A stretch of 64,000 nucleotides of DNA from the NCBI GenBank assembly GCA_951217055.1, contig OX578286.1, forward strand, positions 1,743,508-1,807,507, given 5' to 3'. The position numbers and the translations under genes were made by a program. Below the pieces are notes generated by a model that worked only from the letters and a program-made list of their open reading frames with translations, was not told where the DNA came from and made no database searches. This document shows, in pieces, positions 52,813 through 64,000 of the stretch. The stretch is from Gerris lacustris (lineage: Eukaryota > Arthropoda > Insecta > Hemiptera > Gerridae). How positions within the stretch are numbered: the stretch's first letter is position 1; the number at the start of each line of letters is the position of its first letter.

Positions 52813-55428
52813 GGAAAAAATGCCCACGGAAAAAATGCCCACGGAAAAAAAGCCCAGGAAAAAATGCCCACGGAAAAAATGCCCACGGAAAAAATGCCCA
52901 CGGAAAAAATGCCCACGAAAAAAATTCCCACGGAAGAAATGTCCAAAATAATTAAACTTTAATGTTTAATGGTAGTTTTTAAATATGTATATGTAATTAG
53001 TTTATTGTTAACGCTAACAAATTTTAACCTTTTTTTAAGTGGAATAGCCATTAGGGGTGTTGTATTTTTGCAGTTATATTAGTATAAAAGTAACGGTACC
53101 CTGGGCCACTGGACTTAAGATCTTCTTTAAGGTCTATATAGGGTAAATAATAAGTAATCAACCTTGCTATTCTATATGCTTCAAATAGCAATGTTGATTA
53201 CTATAAATATTATATACCCTATAGACTATAGACCTTATATACAAGTAAGTTGAAAAAAAAGTTATTAATTTAAACGACGTTGACTAATATTAATTCAATG
53301 GATGTAAATAAGGAGATGTGATCACAGAAGTGATACAGTTTTTATAATTTCCATACATTTCTGTGTACTTAATGTTTAATTTTAAAGTATATTAAGATAA
53401 CCTTATCTAAGAGATCATTAAAAAACATTTTATTAATTTCCATTTTCAAGAGGAAATAAATATAATATAGAATTAACCGAAAGAATCTACCGAAAGTATA
53501 AATACGTTTTTGACATAAGTATGGCGTATGGGATATCGTTGGAAGCGGTAAAAAATAAGGAACCAATATAAAAGACCAATTTAGTGGCCTCCAAGCTAAG
53601 GAAAAGTTCCGAGGTGGCCCGTACTCGATTTTTTTTAATTCGAAGACATAAAAAATATCTCTCTTCAGAACGATCGTAATGCTTCCAAGTTTACTGGATG
53701 TAAGGTACGGTAAGTAAGAAAAAACTGTGACATGGAGCTGCAAAGGCTCCTTAAAATCTAATTCTACTGCAAAGGATAACTATATTAGACTGTGAAACTA
53801 GGATCGTATACACTAATGTTGGTTCAAATGATTTTTGGCTTGAAAGATCCTTATACTAATATGTTAATACATATTATAGGTATATGTTATTAAATAATAA
53901 TTTTGATAAACACAATTAGTGGTTTGATCCATTCTGTGCTTGCCCTGATGCCCTCCATTACGGTGAACAACTTTTTTGAGTTTAATAAAATGTGAATGCA
54001 GACTCAAAACAGTACTAGTTCTAACAAGGATAAATGATTTTATACAAAAGTCAAAAGAATGCTATGTTAAACTTAGGCTTACATTTAAATATAAAATTTA
54101 CTAAAAATTATATTGGTTTAGTATTTCCTTGAAGCATTCATACTTTCCTAAAGATTAAGCATCAATGAAACCGCGTTAGTCAAAAGATAAGTTTAAACAT
54201 AATAACAGACCAAGGACAAACAGGACATTTCCCCAGAGGGAAAACCGTGGATTACCACAGGTACTAAAGGGATATGTCTATCAGTATTAGTATTATACCG
54301 ACAAAGTTCAGATGCAACAGTAGGATTACGATTTGTTCGCCCACTCCTGTCTAGATAACCATAAATATTCAGGATTAGGGTAGTTTAATCTAGTGTTCAG
54401 TTTAACGGTGAATAGAGAGTAAAACCGATTTTAGAACAAATAATTCTAAAAACTTAAAACATCATTTACTAAAAAAAATTTCTCAAGAAAAAAATCGGAG
54501 GCATTATGAATTTTAACTTTCATTATCTTACTAACTAAGGAGTAAAATTAGATGATCTTTTTTCGGTAAATTTCAATAGAAATATACGAGAATTTAATAA
54601 TATATAGGCTTTTATAGAGATTTGTATGGCAATCATCATTCTAATAAGCTAGCATATATTTTAAAATATTAAACACAAAACTAACTACACCTTCTAATTA
54701 ATTTCTTTTGAAATAAAATCTCTACCAAGATTTGTAAATTCAAAAAAAGTCGAAACTAATGTTAGGATGGTACAGATTTTGGAAGAAAAATTAATGAGCA
54801 CAGACGGTTGAAACTTATAGACAAATTAGGTCTATGACCTACCTTCCATATTTCATTAAACAAATGCCCACGGAGGAAAAGTCTTTTTTTTAAAAAAAAA
54901 AAATTCTAGCAACAGTTTTTCCTTTTCAAGAGAATCAGTCAATGTTTGACCATCGTACGTGATTATACTTCAATTCTGTGCCCATATTGTCCAGACAGAG
55001 GACCCGCGCCACTTTCACTTAAATTTTGGTATCACGCAAATTTTAGTGAAATACATAAATATAATACAAAATAAATTAATATGGTACCTAAATTTAAAAA
55101 TATACTGAAAAATTAAAAAATTGAAAATGATAATTGAGACTGACTCATTTTGTGCTTATAAAAGATGAGACTAAACAACGGTATTTTATAAATTAAAAAA
55201 ATAATAAAATCAATTTTAATATGTTCAAAATTATGACATAATTATGACATAAGTTATGACATAATTATGACATATCAAAATTATATTTTGGACATTTCTT
55301 CCGTTGGAATTTTTTTCGTGGGCATTTTTTCCGTGGGCATTTTTTCCGTGGGTATTTTTTCCGTGGGCATTTTTTCCTGGTTTTTTTTTCCTTGGGCATT
55401 TTTTCCGTGGGCATTTTTTCCGTGATTC
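52813..55428. mobile_element. Element bounded by inverted short tandem arrays
   Basis: 52813-52940 is a run of ACGGAAAAAATGCCC units (~18 bases); 55295-55428 is the same unit inverted (GGGCATTTTTTCCGT). AAATAGTGG occurs just outside both ends (52798, 55429), a possible 9-bp target duplication. The interior is AT-rich. The longest interior frame (53369-53743, minus) looks random. Superfamily not identified. Confidence 0.65.
53130..53245. repeat. Hairpin within the 52.8-55.4 kb element
   Basis: AAGGTCTATATAGGGTA...TAATCAACCTTGCTATT is followed by its inverse AATAGCAATGTTGATTA...TACCCTATAGACTATAGACCTT, giving ~50-base arms with small bulges. Confidence 0.7.
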
Positions 55429-55560
55429 AAATAGTGGACCTACGTTGTTTACACCTAAGCATGTTTTGGAGACTAATAGAAGTTTCAAAAAGACGAGAAA
55501 AAATGTTATTATGGAAGCCTGTTACTTGACTTGTTTTGTTTATTTTTGTTATACGTCAAA

Positions 55561-56331
55561 ATGTCACTTGGTTATGTAAATATCAAAAATATAATCACCG
55601 TCTTGTTAAAAGTAAAATTGATCTGTGCTGACACTTATTTCACAATATATTAGGTATATTATTATAATAATGCATATTTAATCCCAGAAAAAAATCTAAC
55701 TTCATCTATTTAATGAGACAAACAACTTTTTTAAATATTGTTATTAGTATAACGAACACCGACACTGTTATGAAGTGATAAAGATCGCTAAATTTATTAA
55801 AGTGGACCCAAACGTTTAAAATAAAGGACCCAAACATTTTACCGCTATCTTCCGTTCTAACGTATAACAATTTTAATAAAACTTCTTACACATTGTCTAA
55901 AGTACAATTGAAACAGGCATGTATAATTTCAACCGGATACAAGCCGAAGCTTTTTAGAGTAGGGAAGAGATATATTTTATAATATTTTAAATTAATAGGC
56001 TGGGTAGGTAGAAAACAGTCCTATTTCAATCCAACATCCTTTAACTAACATACTCTTTAACTATAAACTCATCATGATCAACTTTTTTCTTATATTCAAT
56101 ATATATTTATTGTGAGACGCTTGCTTTAATGATAAAAATAATGATTTTCTTTTAATTTTGCCTTAACTCTGCTAGGTACAAACAGCTAGTTAGTTTTAAT
56201 TTTGTCTCTTTTCTAACTCCGCCATGTATAAGTAGTTAGCAATGTATACGTACTTAGCAGTGTGATTTTATAATTTATATTTAATGAAAAATGTAACTTT
56301 GTTCCTACCGGGTGTCCCGCGACACCACACG
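55561..56331. repeat. Left arm of a ~770-bp inverted repeat
   Basis: This is the reverse complement of 63227-64000 with scattered substitutions, from TGTCACTTGGTTATGTAAAT to the palindromic GGTGTCCCGCGACACC. The arms are 6.9 kb apart. The flank just outside (55485-55560) matches 3330-3410, showing the sequence is dispersed. Confidence 0.88.
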
Positions 56332-56643
56332 TATTTTGCAGAACAGTGCAGAACTGCACTGTTTCTGTGACGCATCTGAGACTGCTTATGCTTGAGTAAT
56401 TTATCTGAGAATAATAGGATCCAGGTCAGTTGTACTGCTATTCAGTAAAGCTACTGGTGCTGGTGGTGGCTCCAGCCAAAGCTTCTATTGGAAGTCGTAT
56501 TCTAACTTCAATACGAAAAGAAATCGGGTTAGATCTTCCACTGTTTATTGAAAGATGAGTATTGGAGATTAGATCTAACAAAGATATACAAATAAGATTT
56601 GTACCAGGGGAACAAATTATTTCAGCTGACATAGCCTCTAGAG

Positions 56644-59600
56644 CAGTGGTTCTCAACCTTTTTTGAACGCGGACCGGTAAAATAAACTTAGATTCATTCT
56701 GCGGACCGGTTGACAAAAATCAGCGGGAATTTCTTCTTTTCCATTAACACTTAATTTACATGCATTAACTTCATTGAAGTTTTTTATGAGTTGGTTACCC
56801 ATAGGTTTATATTTCTGGGGTCTTCATTCTCTGGATACTATTGGTAAAAGCTGAAGGTGAATTTAAACGAGTTCTTACAAATTCTAAATTAATATTATTA
56901 ATAAAATATTACCGGACCTAAACCGAAATATTTTAAATTGATACTTGATAGCACTTTGCTCCCATAGCATAACATTTTTATATAACGTATCCATTTTATT
57001 CCAGAGGCATAGAGTGAATATATTTTTTATATTCCCTTGAAGAGTTAAAATAATTTAAAATGGTAAATATGTCAGCTAAATAAGCTAACTTAGCTCTTCA
57101 TTCTTTATCAGCCAACTTCTCTGCAAAGGATAATTTTGATCTCCGATGAACATATTTATTTCCTCTCTGAGTAAAATAATCGACTTTTTTATTTTTGAAA
57201 ATAAAATTAAGATAATTTTCCAAAATACTACTGTAAAAACGGAACAATCCAATGGTTTTTATTACAAAAACAATCAAATCACTTAGCGAGTCAACGAAAT
57301 TGTCTTACTAAATGAATGAACACTGCAAATACATAAGGAAATATTACTGTGCAATTACACTCATGACGATATTAATACAGCAAATAATATCAAATACATA
57401 AGGAAATATTACTGTGCAATTACACTCATGACGATATTAATACAGCAAATAATATCAAATACATAAGGAAATATTACTGTGCAATTACACTCATGACGAT
57501 ATTAATACAGCAAATAATATCAAATACATAAGGAAATATTACTGTGCAATTACACTCATGACGATATTAATACAGCAAATAATATCAAATACATAAGGAA
57601 ATATTACTGTGCAATTACACTCATGACGATATTAATACAGCAAATAATATCAAATACATAAGGAAATATTACTGTGCAATTACACTCATGACGATATTAA
57701 TACAGCAAATAATATCAAATACATAAGGAAATATTACTGTGCAATTACACTCATGACGATATTAATACAGCAAATAATATCAAATACATAAGGAAATATT
57801 ACTGTGCAATTACACTCATGACGATATTAATACAGCAAATAATATCAAATACATAAGGAAATATTACTGTGCAATTACACTCATGACGATATTAATACAG
57901 CAAATAATATCAAATACATAAGGAAATATTACTGTGCAATTACACTCATGACGATATTAATACAGCAAATAATATCAAATACATAAGGAAATATTACTGT
58001 GCAATTACACTCATGACGATATTAATACAGCAAATAATATCAAATACATAAGGAAATATTACTGTGCAATTACACTCATGACGATATTAATACAGCAAAT
58101 AATATCAAATACATAAGGAAATATTACTGTGCAATTACACTCATGACGATATTAATACAGCAAATAATATCAAATACATAAGGAAATATTACTGTGCAAT
58201 TACACTCATGACGATATTAATACAGCAAATAATATCAAATACATAAGGAAATATTACTGTGCAATTACACTCATGACGATATTAATACAGCAAATAATAT
58301 CAAATACATAAGGAAATATTACTGTGCAATTACACTCATGACGATATTAATACAGCAAATAATATCAAATACATAAGGAAATATTACTGTGCAATTACAC
58401 TCATGACGATATTAATACAGCAAATAATATCAAATACATAAGGATATATTACTGTGCAATTACACTCATGACGATATTAATACAGCAAATAATATCAAAT
58501 ACATAAGGAAATATTACTGTGCAATTACACTCATGACGATATTAATACAGCAAATAATATCAAATACATAAGGATATATTACTGTGCAATTACACTCATG
58601 ACGATATTAATACAGCAAATAATATCAAATACATAAGGAAATATTACTGTGCAATTACACTCATGACGATATTAATACAGCAAATAATATCAAATACATA
58701 AGGAAATATTACTGTGCAATTACACTCATGACGATATTAATACAGCAAATAATATCAAATACATAAGGAAATATTACTGTGCAATTACACTCATGACGAT
58801 ATTAATACAGCAAATAATATCAAATACATAAGGAAATATTACTGTGCAATTACACTCATGACGATATTAATACAGCAAATAATATCAAATACATAAGGAA
58901 ATATTACTGTGCAATTACACTCATGACGATATTAATACAGCAAATAATATCAAATACATAAGGAAATATTACTGTGCAATTACACTCATGACGATATTAA
59001 TACAGCAAATAATATCAAATACATAAGGAAATATTACTGTGCAATTACACTCATGACGATATTAATACAGCAAATAATATCAAATACATAAGGAAATATT
59101 ACTGTGCAATTACACTCATGACGATATTAATACAGCAAATAATATCAAATACATAAGGAAATATTACTGTGCAATTACACTCATGACGATATTAATACAG
59201 CAAATAATATCAAATACATAAGGAAATATTACTGTGCAATTACACTCATGACGATATTAATACAGCAAATAATATCAAATACATAAGGAAATATTACTGT
59301 GCAATTACACTCATGACGATATTAATACAGCAAATAATATCAAATACATAAGGAAATATTACTGTGCAATTACACTCATGACGATATTAATACAGCAAAT
59401 AATATCAAATACATAAGGAAATATTACTGTGCAATTACACTCATGACGATATTAATACAGCAAATAATATCAAATACATAAGGATATATTACTGTGCAAT
59501 TACACTCATGACGATATTAATACAGCAAATAATATCAAATACATAAGGAAATATTACTGTGCAATTACACTCATGACGATATTAATACAGCAAATAATAT

Positions 59601-60077
59601 CAAATACATAAGGAAATATTACTGTGCAATTACACTCATGACGATATTAATACAGCAAATAATATCCGCACCAGATGAAATCAAACGGGGTACTGACTCT
59701 TTTTGTTGAAACTTTTTTTTTTTAAACTCATAATAATTGAGTAAATATGGAATAAGAAGAAATTCTAAGTAAATTTGTAGTTATATCCTTGTTGTTTAAT
59801 TCCATTCACTCAATGTATAATAATTCCATTATTTATATAACCTTGTCTTATAAGAATTAATATTTCTTGATAATTTGTAATAAGAAACAATATTGAACTC
59901 TTGTAAAATAAAGGAAGTTTTTCAGTTTAACAGTTTCATAATAATGCTATTCTATTTATTTATTTTTATTTTGTTCTATTTTTTAAGTTTAATAATTTAT
60001 TATTATTTTCTCTAACAGCCTAAATGTTTCCGCGGACCGGATAAAATTTGCCTCGGACCGGCGGTTGAGAAAAACTG
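56644..60077. mobile_element. hAT-like element carrying a 36-copy minisatellite
   Basis: CAGTGGTTCTCAACCTTTTT on the left; CGGTTGAGAAAAACTG on the right. Perfect 8-bp duplication CTCTAGAG at 56636-56643 and 60078-60085. GCGGACCGG occurs near each end, as in many hAT elements. Between 56730 and 57320 lies AT-rich sequence that may be a transposase relic but is unreadable; 57326-59665 is the tandem array. Confidence 0.92.
57326..59665. repeat. 65-bp minisatellite, exactly 36 units
   Basis: The unit begins CAAATACATAAGGAAATATT and continues ACTGTGCAATTACACTCATG, ACGATATTAATACAGCAAAT, AATAT. 2340 bases = 36 x 65. Copies are identical except for one A-to-T change (AAGGATATATT) in units 18, 20 and 34. 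Confidence 0.97.
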
Positions 60078-60108
60078 CTCTAGAGGATGTAATACTAATA
60101 AACTTATA

Positions 60109-61142
60109 CAGGGTGGTCTAAAAGTCCCCCCCCCCCCCCTCTTAACTTTTGAACGGTTTGAGATAAATTAATGAAACTTGGGGGATCTCTACCATGCAAA
60201 GGGAATTTGTTTTCATGCAATCACCCACTAGGGGCAACCACCCACTTTGCCCCCAGGCCACCCAACTTCAAAATTTCAAATTGGAGCGTATATTTTTGAT
60301 AGCATATTTGGATTCTACGGTTAAAAATAGTAAACTTTTACTTGAAACTATTTTTTCTATCTCCAATATTTTGCCCCCTACAGGGGGGCAAAGATAGCAA
60401 AATAACCCTTCCGAAATAGTAAAAAAATAACACTTAGATCGTTATAAAATCTAAACGGTTTGAAATAAAGTCATGGAACTTGGGGGATCTGTACCATGTA
60501 AAGGGAAGTGTTTAATAATCCACCCGCGTACTAGGGGCAACCTCCATTTTGCCCCCAGGCGCTGAAATCTACGATTTTTATACCTAAAGGGGGCAAAATA
60601 TTAGAGGTAGGAAAAAAAGTTTGAAGTAAAATATTTTTATTTTTTGCCGTAGAATCTAAATCTTCTATCAAAAATATACATTCTAGGACAAAATTTTGAA
60701 GTTAGGTGGTCTGGGGGCAAAATGGGAGGTTGCCCCTACAGCGTGGTTGCATGAAAACAAATTTCCCTTTACATGGTACAGATCCCCTAAGTTTCATTCA
60801 TTTATCTCTAACCGTTTAGATTTTACAACGTATTATTGGTAGGGTAATTTTGCTATCTTTGCCCACCTATAGGGGGCAAAATATTGGAAATAGAAAAAAA
60901 AGTTTCAAATAAAAGTTTATTATTTTTCACAGTAGAATCCAAATATGCTATCAAAAATATACACTCCAATTTGAAATTTTGAAGTTGGGTGGCCTGGGGG
61001 CAAAGTGGGTGGTTGCCCCTAGTTGGTGATTGCATGAAAACAAACTTCCCTTTGCATGGTAGAGATCCCCCAAGTTTCATTAATTTATCTCAAACCTTTC
61101 AAAAGTTAAGAGGGGGGGGGGGGAGACTTTTGGACCACCCTG
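60109..61142. mobile_element. TA-flanked foldback MITE (1034 bp)
   Basis: Ends CAGGGTGGTCTAAAAGTCCC and complement, flanking TA at 60107-60108 and 61143-61144. Long inverted arms (~300 bases) include C13/G12 tracts, AACTTGGGGGATCTCTACCA and CCACTTTGCCCCCAGGCC. Opposite-strand open frames of similar sequence are the two arms. It is inserted in the Bel/Pao pol remnant. Confidence 0.88.
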
Positions 61143-62239
61143 TAGAAACACCTCAGTGGGGGACAGGGCCTGCGTGGCTAATTGATAAAGAAACATGGCC
61201 AACCGATGTAGTTGATACATGAGGTGCAGAAATAGATTTAGATGGTGAAAATGAAGGGGATATTATTCCATTTGGTGCTGAAATAGAACTAAAGGCTCCA
61301 TTTGAAATAAATAAACATCAGTTGAGTTGAGAAAGACGGTTAGTAAGAGTAACGGCTTTATGTTATAGAACAGTTAACAGATTTAAGGGTTCACCGATCA
61401 CAGATTGGTAAACCCAAACAGCGAAGAGCTTGACACCGCAAACAATATCTGTATAAGATTTGTTCAAAGCCAACATTATAGTAAAGTAATTTTAGATTTA
61501 AAATCAAACAAAATGAATACTCTAATTAGACAATTAGGGCTCTATTTTGACGAAAACAATATTCTTAGATGTAAAGGCCCCTTTGAAAATGCTGAGTTAG
61601 ATCTTGGGGGAAAAATGTCCAATTTTATTACCCGAAAGAGATTGTTTTACCTATTTAATTATAAAAAATTACACAATAAATAGTATCATGTTTGGACAGC
61701 ACATACTTTATCACAACTTAGAAAGACATATTGGGTTCCTAAAGGTAGGGCAACAGTAAAAAAAAATATTAACAAGTGTATATTATGTAAGAAGATAGAC
61801 CACTTCCATATCCCACTCCACCCCCATAGAATTTAGAGTTACTAGATCAGCTAGTTTTAAAAGAGTAGGCATAGATTATTTTGGCCCACTTTGAACACGT
61901 TTAAAAGGGCAAGAATAGTACATTATGCGTCGAGTGCGGAAAGTAGCAGTTTGCATGCGAGTGTGGAGTTTGCACCCGAGCGATAGCGAGGGTAGTAAAA
62001 CCACACAAGCAATGCAAAATGCCGTTTTCCCATGAGTTGCGTACTGTATTTTATCTACTAAATAATAAATACATAAAAAAATAAACTTCCTGTATACAAA
62101 CAAGTTCGTATTTCTCTTTTGATAAAGATAACATTAATTCATTAAATAATTAGTTGTTTTGACTGAGATTTTGTGGTAGCACTTCATAATTATGACTAGA
62201 GAGGTTGGTAGAAAGTTACACAACAATATTGTCACCACA

Positions 62240-62775
62240 ATTTTCATTACACATAAACTCACAAACGCGTTTCGACAAATAACATCATCTTCAGTGTGTG
62301 TTAACTTAGTAAGGGTTAATTCTGTACTAAGCTAACTATTTTACAAACATGTATTATAAACTAACAGTACAAGGTGGGGGTGGACTAGGGTCATGTGGGT
62401 AGAGGGATTACTACGAAAGGAACGAGGTAAGGGATATGGAGTTGAGATCTAAGTCGGAAAAACAATTAAAGGTAAAAGGTTCAGGTAACATTTGGTTTTT
62501 CAACTGCTAAAATAATACTTTCTTATATGCTATGACTAAAATATCTTACAACTACTACATTATTTAAAAAATATATATTTTATAGGTTTTACAAGAGCAG
62601 AGTTGTTAAGATTTGATTTTTCATTAAAACATGCTATACTTGTGTCTTGGATAGCTCTTTGAATTTCTAAGTTTTCTAGGAGGTCCAATTTCTTATTTTT
62701 TTGGCACGAGTGTAGAAGTTCATAATTATCAACATCAAATGTATGATCGGTTTCTAGAACATGGTTGGCAAAACT
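62240..62775 (-). pseudogene. Penelope-like element C-terminal and 3' fragment
   Basis: Minus strand 62775-62560 reads FANHVLETDHTFDVDNYELL, then HSCQKNKKLDLLENLEIQRA, and ends at a stop. H-x-L-E-T-x-H-x-F-x2-D, then LDxLE-x-LEI, is the end of the GIY-YIG-linked region in Penelope-like elements. 62240-62300 has GTTTCGACAAATAACATCAT, a phrase typical of their 3' regions. Confidence 0.7.
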
Positions 62776-62796
62776 AGATACATTAACATGTTTTTG

Positions 62797-63000
62797 GTGT
62801 CTGTCAATGTGACACTAGACCAAAACTACTTGGTTTTTAATGACAAGTTTTATAAATCCGAGACAGGCCTAGCTATGGGATCGCCGCTAAGCCCACTTCT
62901 AGCCGACTTGTTCATGAACCATATAGAAGATCAAATATTCAAATCCAACAATGCATTAACCAAAAATATAATACACTGGCACAGAAATGTAGACGACAAT
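62797..63000 (+). pseudogene. Penelope-like reverse transcriptase fragment
   Basis: FNDKFYKSETGLAMGSPLSP then LLADLFMNHIEDQIF and IIHWHRNVDD. The AMGSPLSP and xVDD motifs are characteristic of Penelope reverse transcriptases; the usual Y of YVDD is N here. It is on the opposite strand to the adjacent C-terminal fragment, so the element was rearranged. Confidence 0.8.
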
Positions 63001-63086
63001 CGTAGATAAAGTACGTTGCGCAACTCATGTGAAAACTGCATTTTTCTACACTCACATGCAAAATGCAACTTTCCGCACTAATGTAG

Positions 63087-63090
<4 letters not shown>

Positions 63091-63124
<34 letters not shown>

Positions 63125-63192
63125 TCAATAAATTCAATATTATTATTTTTAATTATTTTATACTTAAAATAAAATAATATTGAATTTATTGA

Positions 63193-63224
<32 letters not shown>
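63091..63224. repeat. Poly(T)/poly(A) perfect hairpin
   Basis: T31 (63091-63121), then ACATCAATAAATTCAATATT, a short loop, its inverse AATATTGAATTTATTGATAT, then A29 (63196-63224). The arms are about 60 bases each, with nearly perfect pairing. Confidence 0.88.
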
Positions 63225-63226
<2 letters not shown>

Positions 63227-63227
<1 letters not shown>

Positions 63228-64000
63228 GTGTGGTGTCGCGGGACACCCGGTAGGAACTAAGTTCTATTTTTCATTAAATATAAATGATAAAATCACACTG
63301 CTAAGTACGTATACTACATTGCTAACTACTTATACATGGCAGAGTTTGAAAAGAGACAAAATTAAAACTAACTAGCTGTTTGTACCTAGCAAGAGTTAAG
63401 GCAAAATTAAAAGAAAATCATTATTTTTATCATTAAAGCAAGCGTCTTACTATAAATATATATTGAATATATGAATAAAGTTGATCATGATGAGTTTATA
63501 GTTAAAGAGTATGTTTGTTAAAGGATGTTGGATTGAAATAGGACTGTTTTCTACCTACCCGGCCTATTAATTTAAAATATTATAAAATATATCTCTTCCC
63601 TACTCTAAAAAGCTTCTGCTTGTATCAGGTTGAAATTATACATGCCTGTTTCAATTGTACTTTAGACAATGAGTAAGAAGTTTTATTAAAATTGTTATAC
63701 GTTAGAACGGAAGATATCGGTAAAATGTTTGAGTCCTTTATTTTAAACGTTTGGGTCCACTTTAATAAATTTAGTGATCTTTATCACTTCATAACAGTGT
63801 CGGTGTTCGTTTTACTTAAAAAATATTTAAAAAAGTTGTTTGTCTCATTAAATAGATGAAGTTAGATTTTTTTCTGGGATTAAATATGCATTATTATAAT
63901 AATATACCTAATATATCGTGAAATAAGTGTCAGCACAGATCAATTTTACTTTTAACAAGACGGTGATTATATTTTCGATATTTACAAAACCAAGTGACGT
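63227..64000. repeat. Right arm of the ~770-bp inverted repeat (runs to the window edge)
   Basis: The complement of 55561-56331. It starts CGTGTGGTGTCGCGGGACAC and is still homologous at base 64000, so it may continue outside the window. Confidence 0.88.

Larger units (their letters stand above)
56450..61905 (+). pseudogene. Bel/Pao LTR-retrotransposon pol remnant (RNase H to integrase), interrupted twice
   Basis: Three pieces join in order. 56450-56643: IGSRILTSIRKEIGLDLPLF, then RFVPGEQIISADIAS, the end of the RNase H domain. 60086-60106: the next few codons. 61145-61905: TPQWGTGPAWLIDKETWP, RRLVRVTALCYRTVNRFK, then the integrase zinc region (LRKTYWVPKGRATVKKNINK then CILCKK) and VGIDYFGPL. 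The order and wording are typical of Bel/Pao pol. Stops and a lost zinc histidine show decay. Precise removal of the two insertions at their target duplications restores co-linearity, which confirms the nesting. No direct LTRs seen. Confidence 0.8.
61915..63090. repeat. Inverted TTCCGCACTA-family ends enclosing Penelope-like fragments
   Basis: The left end GTGCGGAAAGTAGCAGTTTG with GCATGCGAGTGTGG is mirrored at 63010-63080 (CACTCACATGCAAAATGCAA, TTTCCGCACTAATGTAG). The interior contains pieces of a Penelope-like retroelement in both orientations. Confidence 0.6.

Noticed and set aside
53369..53743. 124-codon minus-strand ORF
   Set aside because: Hydrophobic and aromatic composition typical of AT-rich random frames; it lies within an unclassified mobile element and has no motif.
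57326..59665. CRISPR array
   Set aside because: There are no distinct spacers: the whole 65-base unit repeats, in a eukaryotic transposon.
60194..61080. Two similar ORFs on opposite strands
   Set aside because: They are the two inverted arms of the foldback element 60109-61142.

Overview
Organism. The window is eukaryotic, almost certainly arthropod and most likely insect. It is AT-rich, most of it is transposable-element (TE) debris, and its host genes are split by GT-AG introns. I see no bacterial operon structure, no rRNA and no convincing functional tRNA gene. A hemipteran with a large genome is my best guess from the TE mix, but that is inference.

Host genes. (1) A minus-strand gene encodes an insect p130Cas (BCAR1/CAS family) docking protein. 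Its start codon is at 14025, its SH3 domain is split over two exons at 10799-10936 and 9927-10022, and a YxxP-bearing exon lies at 5377-5470. The gene continues beyond the left edge. (2) A plus-strand gene, 20158-30355, has six coding exons for a 578-residue protein. Four short exons form an A-B-A-B tandem duplication; three of them carry a perfect phosphorylation-dependent sumoylation motif. The last exon encodes 13 almost identical C2H2 zinc fingers. (3) A minus-strand, uninterrupted 1914-codon ORF, 43515-49259, encodes a NACHT NTPase with about 20 ankyrin repeats. Its ATG overlaps the stop codon of a short upstream ORF that looks like an exon.

Mobile elements, left to right. 0-4 kb: LINE 3' and 5' fragments and a 33-bp tandem array. 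6.5-9.5 kb: a foldback repeat, a 133-bp tandem array with YY1/Pho-like motifs and a GCGAGCG-type minisatellite. 11-16 kb: pogo-like, hAT-like and TA-flanked elements. 18-19 kb: a foldback element, a 160-bp tandem array and a tRNA-derived SINE. 20.7-29 kb, inside the zinc-finger gene introns: a MITE, a hAT element with a decayed transposase, tRNA-containing repeats, and a hAT-like element that itself contains a Jockey-type LINE fragment. 31.1-33.4 kb: a hAT-like element with a nested TA-flanked element. 34.5-39.1 kb: an almost intact Jockey-clade LINE inserted in a tRNA-containing foldback repeat. 41-43 kb: repeat copies and a LINE remnant. 50.1-51.7 kb: a Harbinger-like element carrying an RTE-like LINE tail. 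52.8-55.4 kb: an element whose ends are short inverted tandem arrays. 55.5-64 kb: a pair of ~770-bp inverted arms enclosing a decayed Bel/Pao pol gene, which is split by a hAT-like element (with an internal array of exactly 36 copies of a 65-bp unit) and by a TA-flanked foldback element; Penelope-like fragments follow.

How it fits together. The three host genes show no functional link. What unites the window is nested insertion that has enlarged introns and spacers, plus recent tandem amplification at three scales: satellite arrays, zinc-finger and ankyrin codon repeats, and exon pairs. Family calls rest on motif recognition by eye; no database search was run.
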